Source of the DNA: Pseudomonadota bacterium
Lineage (GTDB): Bacteria; Pseudomonadota; Alphaproteobacteria; Acetobacterales; Acetobacteraceae
Direction of reading: 5' to 3'
Length of the DNA: 14,913 nucleotides
Assembly (NCBI GenBank): GCA_021845835.1
Contig: JAJZVE010000032.1
Location: forward strand, 1 to 14,913
Each line of letters opens with the position of its first letter. Positions within the stretch are counted from its first letter, which is position 1. The translations under genes were made by a program, and so were the position numbers. Below the pieces are notes generated by a model, which worked only from the letters and a program-made list of their open reading frames with translations, was not told the origin of the DNA and did no database searches. This document shows positions 1 to 5,222 of the stretch, piece by piece.

Positions 1-147
1 GCACTGCTTCTCCACGAACCCGTCAAAGTCGGACGTGGTCAACACGCTCTGCAGCTTGTCGTAGAACACGTGGCCCGGCGAGCGGGGCAGCTCTGCCCAC
101 GTCACCAGCATGTCCGTCTGCCGTTCCCGCTGCCGACCAAGCGCCAT
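1..147 (-). CDS. IS1182-family transposase, N-terminal fragment (3' end off-window)
   Basis: On the minus strand an ATG at 147-145 opens a frame that runs off the left edge after 49 codons. The translation begins MALGRQRERQTDMLVTWAEL and continues with PRSPGHVFYDKLQSVL and then GFVEKQC. This N-terminus is typical of IS1182-type DDE transposases, which cut and join DNA to move the element. A purine-rich GGGAGGGG lies just upstream of the ATG as a ribosome binding site, supporting this start. The catalytic DDE residues lie in the missing part. The plus-strand open frame crossing the same bases is a shadow. Family assignment rests on recognition of the N-terminal motif only. Confidence 0.72.
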   Translation of the reverse strand, partial: MALGRQRERQTDMLVTWAELPRSPGHVFYDKLQSVLTTSDFDGFVEKQC

Positions 148-216
148 CCGTCTCAGCCCCTCCCAATCAGGAGGACAGCGAATCAACCCAGGCCGATTTC
201 GTCAACGGGCTGCTAC
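1..216 (-). mobile_element. Partial IS1182-like insertion sequence, left part off-window
   Basis: The segment carries the first 49 codons of a transposase on the minus strand plus about 70 bp of leader up to a probable IS end near 213-216. The outer limit is inferred: beyond about 216 the composition and reading frame change to an alanine-rich coding remnant that does not belong to an IS. The other end lies outside the window, so neither the terminal inverted repeat nor a target duplication can be confirmed. Confidence 0.6.
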
Positions 217-510
217 GGCACCAAGAAGTCGGCCGCGCTGGAGCTGACCAGCCGCCTGCTCAACGACGACCGCGACGAGGACCGCGACGGCCCCGCCGGG
301 TTCGAGAGCAAGGCCGAGCGCGCCCGCCTGTTCGCCGCCGAAATGGCGCTGCAGTCCTACGCGCTGCTGGCCGCCGCCGAAGGGGCGCTCGCCGCCTACG
401 CCGACCTCATCGGCGAGGAGTGGAAGCCCTACGAGGCGCCCGTCGCCGCCGCCGCCAGCATCGCCCGCAAGTCGGCCGCCGCCGAAATGGCCGCCTTCCA
501 GATGACCTGA
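217..510 (+). pseudogene. 3' remnant of an alanine-rich gene, cut by the IS
   Basis: The frame ending with the TGA at 508-510 encodes an acidic and alanine-rich C-terminal piece that starts about KKSAALELTSRLLNDDRDED, continues through RARLFAAEMALQSYALLAAA and ends AAEMAAFQMT. It has strong codon-position GC bias, as expected of a real gene in a high-GC genome. The open frame continues upstream into the IS to an ATG at 70, but that part is antisense to the transposase and is not native. I infer that the IS inserted into, or deleted up to, the middle of this gene. The helical, charged sequence is not one I recognise, so no function is assigned. Confidence 0.5.
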
Positions 511-873
511 GCCGATAAGCTGATCTGGCCAGCCGAGGCGGGGCTTCCGGCTCCGCCTCGTGCCGCATGCGTTCGGCGCCCTGCCCTGCCCCGGCAAAGC
601 AAGCGAAGCAAGAAGCCTGTCGCTGGTCTTCCCAGTGTACCGCCGGCCAAGGTCGCGCCGCGTCAACACCGCGCCGAAGCCGGCGCGCCGCGCGGGGCGC
701 GGCTGCGGCTCGCTCGCTGCGCAGCTCCGGGCCGCTTGTACGCAGGGCTTTGCCCCGCGCCCTGCGCACCCCGTCCCCGCTGACTCGCAAGCCTCCGGTG
801 CTGACCCGTCACGAGGGCCGGCGGGCTCGCTGGCGGCCAGCGATTGGCTGGCGGAACCGAGGAGCCTCCGACC
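511..873. other. GC-rich gene-free stretch
   Basis: This 363-bp stretch is very GC-rich and its overlapping open frames in several phases look like composition artefacts, with arginine/alanine-rich low-complexity translations. The only structure I see is a hairpin at 534-560 and a purine-rich GAGGAG shortly before the start codon at 874. A promoter for the 59-aa gene is not obvious. Confidence 0.5.
534..560 (+). terminator. Hairpin after the truncated gene, possible terminator
   Basis: CGAGGCGG (534-541) pairs perfectly with CCGCCTCG (553-560) around an 11-nt loop, 24 nt after the stop at 510. No T-run follows, so it is only a weak intrinsic-terminator candidate. Confidence 0.35.
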
Positions 874-1053
874 ATGACCGTGATCCGCACCGGCGCGGGC
901 CTGACCCGGCATGACATCCGCCGCATGACGCGCGGCGGCTACGAGATTCTGGCGATCGAGACGCGGCACCTGCCGCAGGGCGACGAGACGACGATCCTCT
1001 GGCAGCGCGATGACGGCCCGGACGCAATCACCGAGGCCGAGCTGCCGTTCTGA
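874..1053 (+). CDS. 59-aa hypothetical protein
   Basis: This short protein begins MTVIRTGAGLTRHDIRRMTR and ends TEAELPF. I chose ATG 874 because GAGGAG lies about 8 nt upstream; an in-frame ATG at 844 has no comparable site and adds an unlikely leader. It is charged (many Arg, Asp, Glu), has no membrane segment or signal peptide, and has one tryptophan in a LWQRDD turn. I do not recognise the family. It is followed directly by a hairpin at 1060-1083 that also lies downstream of the convergent fic gene. The final codons and the hairpin recur at 2509-2561, so this gene tail is part of a duplicated block. Confidence 0.6.
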   Translation: MTVIRTGAGLTRHDIRRMTRGGYEILAIETRHLPQGDETTILWQRDDGPDAITEAELPF

Positions 1054-1096
1054 CGCAGGCCCCGCCGGAGCGATCCGGTGGGGTCGATTTATCGTC
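1044..1096. repeat. 53-bp direct repeat, copy 1 (fic 3' side)
   Basis: This copy aligns without gaps to 2509-2561 with 46 of 53 identical bases. It begins GCCGTTCTGAC, which includes the stop codon of the 59-aa gene, and contains the hairpin and the trailing TCGAT. The two copies bracket the fic gene at a distance of 1465 bp. Confidence 0.8.
1060..1083. terminator. Terminator-like hairpin between convergent genes
   Basis: CCCCGCCGG (1060-1068) pairs with CCGGTGGGG (1075-1083), with one G-T pair, around a 6-nt loop. It lies 7 nt after the 59-aa gene's stop and about 60 bp past the stop of the convergent fic gene, so it could serve both. A short T-rich tract (TCGATTTATC) follows on the plus strand. 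Confidence 0.55.
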
Positions 1097-1140
1097 AAGC
1101 ACAGACGGATATCGGCCGCAAATCGGCCCTTGCCGGGGCG

Positions 1141-2370
1141 TCAGGTTTCCGGGAACAGGCTTGGAAACAGAATCTCGATCGCATCCAGACGGAAGCGCAG
1201 TGAGACCGGCCCCTTTGGCGTATCGGAGCCGAGAATGCCGTCGGCCACCAGAGCGCCCAGCAGATCGCGGGCGCTGCGCTCCTTGAGGCCCGTTATCCGC
1301 GCCGCTTCGCCGCGCGGCAGCTCGCCGCGTTGCAGGGTCTGCTCGAGCAGCGCGAAGGCTTCCGGCTTCAGGTCGCGGCGGTCGATGTAGAGCCGGAGGC
1401 GCCCAACGAGCGTGTCGAGAGCAAACAGGCCGCTCATGAACGTCACCTGATCCAGGCAGACCCTGAGGAACCACGCGGTGAAGTCAGCCAGCGCCCGGCG
1501 CGAGAGATTGCCCCGGCCATCGAGGTCGCCCTGCCGCGGCATGTCGGCATGATCCATCATCCGCTTGTAGTCGCTGCGGCTTTCGAGGCCGCGCGCCAGC
1601 CCGCGCGAGACCGACCACAGGCCGTGCGCGCCGATACCCGCCTGCAGGGCCATCGCGTGAGTCATCAGCCGGCTGACGCGGCCATTCCCATCAAGGAAGG
1701 GGTGGATGTAGTTCAGGCGGTGATGCGCCGCCGCCATTGCCAGGATGCGGCCACCCATGCCGAGCGGCGCGAAACGGTAGCGTTGCCCGAAATGCTCCAT
1801 GAACGCCGCCACGCGCTCCCCTGCCGGGGGCCAGTGTCGCCCGACCGTGACCTCGTCCTCCGCCGTCGCGCGGAATTCTCCGGGTGCCATGCGGAGCGTG
1901 CGGCGCTCGCTGCGCACGACCAGCATGGCTTCGGGCGCATCCTCGTAGAAGGCGCGGTGCAACTCGCGGATGAATGCGGCTGACGCCGGCTCCGGCAATG
2001 TTCCCTCGGCGTAGCGGCGGTCGATGTCGCGTTGCACGCGGATATGCGCGCGCGCCTCGACCTGGAGATTGCGTCGCTCCCCGGCGGTATCGAGCTGATC
2101 GTTCAGCGCGCGCTCGATGTCGCGTGGCGTCGTGTTGTGACCTTCGATCAGGTTCGAATAGTAGCAGTTCATGATCCGCACGGCGTCTGCAAGGCCGGCA
2201 GCCGAACGGGCATGCAGCCGTGCGCCAAGCGTGTTGCTTGCCGCCGACAAGGCGGCGACGAGATCGACGATCTCGGGGCTGGTTTCATCCAGGAGGCACG
2301 GCTCGATCCGGGCCGGCGTTTCGACGATAGACGGCATGCCGATCTCATATTCACGAAGAAGATCGATCAT
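1141..2370 (-). CDS. Fic family protein (AMPylase-type) with N-terminal inhibitory motif
   Basis: Fic enzymes transfer AMP (or another nucleotide moiety) to hydroxyl side chains of target proteins in the cytosol. The 409-aa product carries the full catalytic motif [12 protein letters not shown] (residues 223-234), including the catalytic His223. An N-terminal SNLIEG (72-77) matches the autoinhibitory [S/T]xxxE[G/N] helix, as in class II Fic proteins, so its activity is probably self-restrained and no separate antitoxin is needed. The C-terminal third (about 320-405) looks like a winged-helix segment, as in many stand-alone Fic proteins. ATG 2370 is the first in-frame standard start; ATG 2337 ([12 protein letters not shown]) is an alternative. 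The frame stays open upstream to 2559 without a start codon. The gene is bracketed by direct repeats and faces the 59-aa gene. The cellular target is unknown. Confidence 0.9.
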   Translation of the reverse strand: MIDLLREYEIGMPSIVETPARIEPCLLDETSPEIVDLVAALSAASNTLGARLHARSAAGLADAVRIMNCYYSNLIEGHNTTPRDIERALNDQLDTAGERRNLQVEARAHIRVQRDIDRRYAEGTLPEPASAAFIRELHRAFYEDAPEAMLVVRSERRTLRMAPGEFRATAEDEVTVGRHWPPAGERVAAFMEHFGQRYRFAPLGMGGRILAMAAAHHRLNYIHPFLDGNGRVSRLMTHAMALQAGIGAHGLWSVSRGLARGLESRSDYKRMMDHADMPRQGDLDGRGNLSRRALADFTAWFLRVCLDQVTFMSGLFALDTLVGRLRLYIDRRDLKPEAFALLEQTLQRGELPRGEAARITGLKERSARDLLGALVADGILGSDTPKGPVSLRFRLDAIEILFPSLFPET

Positions 2371-2559
2371 ATCATCAAAATCGTGAATGACGATGGCATA
2401 TTTGCCGATCTTGGCCCCGATCCCTTTTTGCGTATAAGCTTTTCTTAAAGAAGCATATTTTTCCCACGAGGCAGTTTTCGGCGCCGATCCAAGGCCGCGT
2501 CCCCCTCCGCCGTTCTGACCGAGGCCCCGCCGGCGCGATCCGGCGGGGTCGATGCACCG
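2371..2559 (-). other. Open, start-less upstream extension of the fic frame
   Basis: In the fic frame no stop occurs until TGA at 2562-2560. The part nearest fic reads like protein: [18 protein letters not shown], then [20 protein letters not shown], running straight into the Fic N-terminus. It is AT-richer than its surroundings (AAA, TAT, TCT, TTA codons). No ATG, GTG or TTG is in frame. The outer part lies within the 53-bp repeat. This suggests either a fic gene that lost its original start by recombination at the repeat, or a non-coding leader that is open by chance. Confidence 0.45.
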
Positions 2560-2561
2560 TC
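2509..2561. repeat. 53-bp direct repeat, copy 2 (fic 5' side)
   Basis: This is the partner of 1044-1096. It carries a perfect hairpin, CCCCGCCGG (2525-2533) and CCGGCGGGG (2540-2548), with loop CGCGAT. It also retains GCCGTTCTGA, the last codons and stop of the 59-aa gene, but the sequence before that is not the same gene, so it is a displaced tail. Confidence 0.8.
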
Positions 2562-2586
2562 ATCAGCGCCGTGGCGCGATAGGACG

Positions 2587-2738
2587 TGCAATCGTGCAAT
2601 TGTGCAGTGGTGCAAAAATGCAGACGCAAGGCTGCTTCAGAGATGCTCCACCGCCACAAAAGCGGGCGGATGCACGTGCGCAAAATTGCACTCATGCACA
2701 TGTGCACATGTGCAAAACATCCTGCTTGCAGCCGTGCG
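2587..2738. repeat. Phased TGCA-box array A (putative partition site)
   Basis: TGCA starts at 2587, 2595, 2603, 2611 and 2619, then (after CGCA at 2625 and TGCT at 2633) at 2671, 2687, 2695, 2703, 2711 and 2727, with CGCA at 2679 and TGCG at 2735. Nearly all spacings are 8 or 16 bp, giving 4-bp boxes with 4-bp spacers. The interval 2611-2738 is a diverged duplicate of 3425-3560. It lies downstream of the gene at 2754-3152. By analogy with tetramer-box centromeres bound by ribbon-helix-helix partition proteins (ParG-type), it is a candidate parS/operator array. Confidence 0.75.
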
Positions 2739-2753
2739 GTTGAATCCAGGTCT

Positions 2754-3152
2754 TTATATTGTCGGCTCTTTTGGGCGGTTTCTCTTATCCTCTGGGCGGT
2801 TTCTCTTATCCTCTGGGCGGTCTCTCTTATCCTCTGGGCGGTCTCTCTTATCCTCCCGGATAACAGAGGCAGCTATTCCGACCCCAATTACAGCGAAGGC
2901 ACCAAGTAAGGAGCCCACAACCAACCTTTCCATCGGGGTTGCAACGCCGATTGTCCGGACAACGCCGAGATGCCAGTCAACGCCGACCGTCTGGTTAGGC
3001 CGGCAGCTAGTCACTTTTGGGGACAAGCCCGCAGCGTATCCGGGGCTGCTTAACAGCAGCCCGGCTGCAACGCTAGCCGGCATTACAGAAGAAAGCATTG
3101 TTTTGGCGAGATTAAAATGAGATTTGAGCCGTTCGAGGTTCTCGCGTTTCAT
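2754..3152 (-). CDS. 132-aa secreted or membrane protein with EDKR[DN]RP repeat tail
   Basis: ATG 3152 is preceded by AAAGGAA at good spacing and by a clear promoter at 3189-3217; the longer open frame upstream is array DNA. Residues 1-12 are basic and charged, and 15-41 form a hydrophobic stretch ending SSPGYAA, resembling a signal peptide or anchor. A second hydrophobic helix, VVGSLLGAFAVIGVGIAASV, spans about 78-97. Right after it come four perfect or near-perfect heptads, EDKRDRP twice and EDKRNRP twice (100-127), and a short tail KEPTI. This predicts an inner-membrane protein with a highly charged, repetitive tail. The gene is less GC-rich than its neighbours and lies between two copies of the TGCA module, which suggests acquisition as an insert. 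I do not recognise the family; surface exclusion or a role linked to partition are only guesses. Confidence 0.65.
   Translation of the reverse strand: MKRENLERLKSHFNLAKTMLSSVMPASVAAGLLLSSPGYAAGLSPKVTSCRPNQTVGVDWHLGVVRTIGVATPMERLVVGSLLGAFAVIGVGIAASVIREDKRDRPEDKRDRPEDKRNRPEDKRNRPKEPTI
2772..2855 (-). repeat. Four tandem 21-bp repeats within the 132-aa gene
   Basis: Four 21-bp units (motif TCTGGGCGGTYTCTCTTATCC on the plus strand, shortened by one base here for the boundary) encode the heptads EDKRDRP, EDKRDRP, EDKRNRP and EDKRNRP. Units differ mainly at one base that switches Asp to Asn, arranged D, D, N, N. Such arrays change copy number by slippage without shifting the frame. Confidence 0.85.
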
Positions 3153-3188
3153 GTTATTCCTTTCGATTACGTGATCTTCAATAGTAAG

Positions 3189-3217
3189 AACATAGACCAC
3201 ACCATAACGAAAAGCAA
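3189..3217 (-). promoter_or_regulatory. Sigma-70-type promoter for the 132-aa gene
   Basis: On the minus strand TTGCTT (-35, 3217-3212) is followed after exactly 17 bp by TATGTT (-10, 3194-3189). The predicted start of transcription near 3182 gives a leader of about 30 nt before ATG 3152, with the ribosome binding site at 3163-3157. Confidence 0.65.
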
Positions 3218-3328
3218 CATGAGAGGTCTGTTCTCTTGCCGACTCTTCCGCAAGGCACCTGAGATTGAAGGATAAGCAGAGTGGGTCGCTGCTTAGGCGC
3301 CCCCCGTCCCTTGAGGAAACGAACGATG

Positions 3329-3619
3329 TGCACCCCTGCCCAACTGCACAACCGCAAATGTGCAAAAAAGGCAAACTGCAACAATGCACAAATGCAAAAA
3401 TGCCAATGTGCTAAAGTGCCAGAGTGCAGAAATGCAACTGCAAGGCTGCTTCAGGGATGCCCCGCCGCCGCAGAGGCGCTCGGGTGCACGTCTGCAAATC
3501 GGCGCTTATGCACTTGTGCACATGTGCAAACGTGCCCAATATCACACTTGCAGTCGTGCAATTGACGGCGGGCGGCGAATCGGTGCACCATTGCCATGTT
3601 GCAGCTGTGCACAACTGCA
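3329..3619. repeat. Phased TGCA-box array B upstream of parA
   Basis: Boxes TGCA, TGCC or TGCT start at 3329, 3337, 3345, 3361, 3377, 3385, 3393, 3401, 3409, 3417, 3425 and 3433, all in one 8-bp phase (CGCA at 3353 also fits). After a 6-bp step come 3439 and 3447. A second run is 3485, 3493, 3509, 3517, 3525, 3533, 3549 and 3557. A third is 3584, 3592, 3600, 3608 and 3616, ending 14 bp before the parA start. The array therefore covers the parA promoter region. It is the most likely binding site for the RHH protein at 4294, acting as centromere and/or autoregulatory operator. The binding is inference; the spacing is directly visible. Confidence 0.85.
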
Positions 3620-3632
3620 CTTGAGGTTACGG

Positions 3633-4292
3633 ATGAAAGTCGCGGCGATCACGATCAATAAGGGTGGGGCAGGAAAGACCATGCTTTCCCGCAGCCTTGG
3701 CACGGCAGCCGCCGCCTCCGGCTTGCTGGTCCTCATCCTCGACATGGACACCCAGCAGAATTCCACCAACTGGCGCCGGCGGCGGCCGGAGCAGCTCACC
3801 CTGCCGCTCGTGCAGTTCACGACCGAGAACGACCTCGACGAGACCCTGAAACGCGCCGAGGAGGCCGGGTGCGATCTCGTGCTGATCGACACGCCGCCAG
3901 GCCGCAGCACCGAGGCGCCGGCCGCCGTCGAAGCGTCCGACCTCATGATCATCCCGTGCACTTCCGAAATCGAGTGCTTCGAGGGCCTCGCGAAGTCAGC
4001 CCGCCTCGCGCGCACGATCGACACGCCGGCCTTCGTCGTGCCGAACTTCGTGCGGCCGGGCAGCCGCACCGAGGAGGAGGCGATCCGCGGCGTCGCCGCC
4101 GCCCACAACATTCCCTGCGCCCCCGTGGCGATCCATGAATACAACCTGCACCGCGACGGCAGCCTTCAGGGGAAAACCGCGCAGGAGCTTCAGGAAGACA
4201 GCAAGGCCGCCGCAGAAATCAATGCCCTGTGGGATTGGTTTCGTGCAGAATTGCAACTGACCACAAGTGCAACTGTGCACAAGGTAGCGTGA
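3633..4292 (+). CDS. parA: ParA-family partition ATPase (short, type Ib)
   Basis: ParA ATPases move plasmid copies apart by ATP-dependent binding to the nucleoid and to a centromere-binding partner. The 219-aa product has the deviant Walker A KGGAGKT (residues 10-16), Walker A' around LDMDTQQN (36-43) and Walker B LVLIDTPPG (82-90). It lacks the N-terminal helix-turn-helix domain of type Ia ParA, so repression probably falls to its partner. ATG 3633 is chosen because MKVAAITINKGG is the canonical N-terminus and GAGG precedes it; the frame stays open about 90 codons upstream through the TGCA array. The stop is one base before the next ATG, indicating co-translation. The last 15 codons contain four TGCA boxes in 8-bp phase. 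Confidence 0.93.
   Translation: MKVAAITINKGGAGKTMLSRSLGTAAAASGLLVLILDMDTQQNSTNWRRRRPEQLTLPLVQFTTENDLDETLKRAEEAGCDLVLIDTPPGRSTEAPAAVEASDLMIIPCTSEIECFEGLAKSARLARTIDTPAFVVPNFVRPGSRTEEEAIRGVAAAHNIPCAPVAIHEYNLHRDGSLQGKTAQELQEDSKAAAEINALWDWFRAELQLTTSATVHKVA
4244..4279. repeat. TGCA-box array C inside the 3' end of parA
   Basis: TGCA starts at 4244, 4252, 4268 and 4276, keeping the 8-bp phase with one degenerate position at 4260. The run ends 15 bp before the start codon of the RHH gene, as expected of an internal operator or a secondary partition site embedded in coding sequence. It is short, so chance cannot be excluded on its own. Confidence 0.6.
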
Positions 4293-4293
4293 G

Positions 4294-4656
4294 ATGAGCA
4301 AGAAACCGAACGCCGCAGCCTTCCTCGCCGCCATGCAAGGCGGCCAGCCCGAGCAGGACGAACCGCCCGCGCGCGTCACCGCTGCCCCCGCTGCGGCACC
4401 CGCCGCGGCACCCCAGGACCCGGCCACGGCCGAGATCGCGACCCTGAAGCCGGTTCAGGCCCGCGCGCCGCGCGCCAAGGCAAAGCCGGGCCGGGCGCAG
4501 CTGAAACATTTCGGCGGCTATCTCGACGACGAGACGCTCGAAAAGATCGCGCTGCTCCGCGTGCGCCTGAAAAAGGACAATTCGGAGCTCATCAAGTTCG
4601 CCATCGACGAGCTGCACAGGAAGCACAACGCCAAGCGCGCCTTCGGCGACGCCTGA
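4294..4656 (+). CDS. Ribbon-helix-helix centromere-binding partner of ParA (ParG-like)
   Basis: The 120-aa protein has a disordered Ala/Pro/Gln-rich N-terminal half (1-68) and a compact C-terminal ribbon-helix-helix. A beta strand QLKHFGGYL lies at about 69-77, helix 1 at 78-95 (DDETLEKIALLRVRLKK) and helix 2 at 96-112 (NSELIKFAIDELHRKHN). This architecture, a flexible arm plus an RHH dimer, is that of ParG-type partition proteins, which bind repeated tetramer boxes and stimulate the ParA-type ATPase with the arm. The gene starts one base after the parA stop, so the two are co-translated. The nearby TGCA arrays are the obvious DNA target. The exact family is inferred from fold pattern and context rather than from a recognised name. 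Confidence 0.75.
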   Translation: MSKKPNAAAFLAAMQGGQPEQDEPPARVTAAPAAAPAAAPQDPATAEIATLKPVQARAPRAKAKPGRAQLKHFGGYLDDETLEKIALLRVRLKKDNSELIKFAIDELHRKHNAKRAFGDA

Positions 4657-4670
4657 CGCGCGCCAAAGCG

Positions 4671-4788
4671 GGGCTCAGAAGCCCGGCGCAACGTTTCCGC
4701 ATCCGGAATTCCTTAGGAGAACCGGCGATTTCAGCGTACAAGGAAAAATCCTTCACACGAATCGCTGGACAAGACCGCCCTTCGGCGG
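4671..4788 (+). terminator. Two short hairpins after the partition operon
   Basis: GGGCT/AGCCC (4671-4684, loop CAGA) lies 15 bp after the stop of the RHH gene, and CCGCC/GGCGG (4775-4788, loop CTTC) lies about 40 bp before the next gene. Neither has a T-run, so termination is uncertain. Confidence 0.35.
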
Positions 4789-4798
4789 GAGAGTCATC

Positions 4799-4808
4799 TC
4801 TCTAGAGA
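4799..4808. promoter_or_regulatory. Palindrome before the small RHH gene, possible operator
   Basis: TCTCTAGAGA is a perfect 10-bp palindrome 17 bp upstream of ATG 4826. Small RHH repressors often bind such symmetric sites at their own promoters. No TGCA boxes occur here, so this would be a different specificity from the partition arrays. Confidence 0.3.
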
Positions 4809-4825
4809 CTGATTCGGATTCGCCG

Positions 4826-5029
4826 ATGAAAAAAGCCAACGCCACGACAGATGACCATAACGCCCGTTACCGCCAGCGCCTCCGCGAGGCTGGCGCGCGC
4901 GAGGTGCTGTTTCAACTGCCTGACGAGACACTCGCCCTCATCGACGACATCAAGAAACGCCAGCGTCTGCCAAGCCGCAGCCTGGCGCTCATGCAACTGA
5001 TCGAAAGGGGAATCCAAGCAGCCCAGTAG
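4826..5029 (+). CDS. 67-aa ribbon-helix-helix (CopG/Arc-like) regulator
   Basis: The protein starts MKKANATTDDHNARYRQRLR and contains a strand REVLFQLPD (25-33) followed by two helices, DETLALIDDIKKRQR and SRSLALMQLIERGIQAA. This is the ribbon-helix-helix pattern of small plasmid repressors. It lies between the partition operon and repC, is preceded by a weak ribosome binding site and is closed by a strong terminator at 5045-5070. The position suggests control of replication or copy number. It differs from the ParA partner in having only a short N-terminal tail. The regulatory role is inferred from size, fold and position. Confidence 0.72.
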   Translation: MKKANATTDDHNARYRQRLREAGAREVLFQLPDETLALIDDIKKRQRLPSRSLALMQLIERGIQAAQ

Positions 5030-5044
5030 ATCACCAGAAATGCG

Positions 5045-5071
5045 AAAGCCCGCCTTGCCGGGCGGGCTTTT
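5045..5071 (+). terminator. Rho-independent terminator after the small RHH gene
   Basis: AAAGCCCGCC (5045-5054) pairs perfectly with GGCGGGCTTT (5061-5070) around TTGCCG and ends in a four-T run (5068-5071). It lies 16 bp after the stop codon. repC therefore needs its own promoter or read-through. Confidence 0.85.
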
Positions 5072-5151
5072 GCGAAACTCGTGACGGGCCTTACGGCTAG
5101 CGTCGGGGCCAATACAACAACCCCAACCTAGTACGAAGACGCCTCCTTGGC

Positions 5152-5175
5152 AAGCGAAAATTGCCGTTTTCGCTT
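5152..5175. ncRNA. Hairpin in the repC leader, possible counter-transcript element
   Basis: AAGCGAAAA (5152-5160) and TTTTCGCTT (5167-5175) form a perfect 9-bp stem with loop TTGCCG, 47 bp before the repC start. RepC plasmids usually control repC with a small antisense RNA encoded in this leader, and such RNAs form stem-loops here. The stem is visible; an RNA gene and its promoter are not demonstrated, and attenuation of repC mRNA is an alternative. Confidence 0.4.
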
Positions 5176-5222
5176 AACGGGTGAGGCTTGCCCGTCGCGA
5201 TCCAACCAGAAGGAGGATTGCG

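Noticed and set aside
202..1098. A 298-aa minus-strand frame over the left end
   Set aside because: It runs antisense through the gene remnant, the gene-free stretch and the 59-aa gene, with Arg/Gly/Ala low-complexity translation.
1141..2370. Fic gene as a toxin with a separate antitoxin gene
   Set aside because: The inhibitory motif SNLIEG is within the same protein and no small antitoxin gene lies directly before or after it.
2602..3120. Cysteine-rich open frames across the TGCA arrays (also 3281-3565 and 3411-3620)
   Set aside because: Their Cys/Ala/His-rich translations follow from TGCA repetition, they lack ribosome binding sites, and they exist in several frames. Only the frame with synonymous-only differences was kept, as a finding and not as a gene.
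3329..3619. A CRISPR-like array
   Set aside because: The repeating unit is a 4-bp box with 4-bp spacers; there are no long identical repeats, no unique 30-bp spacers and no cas genes.
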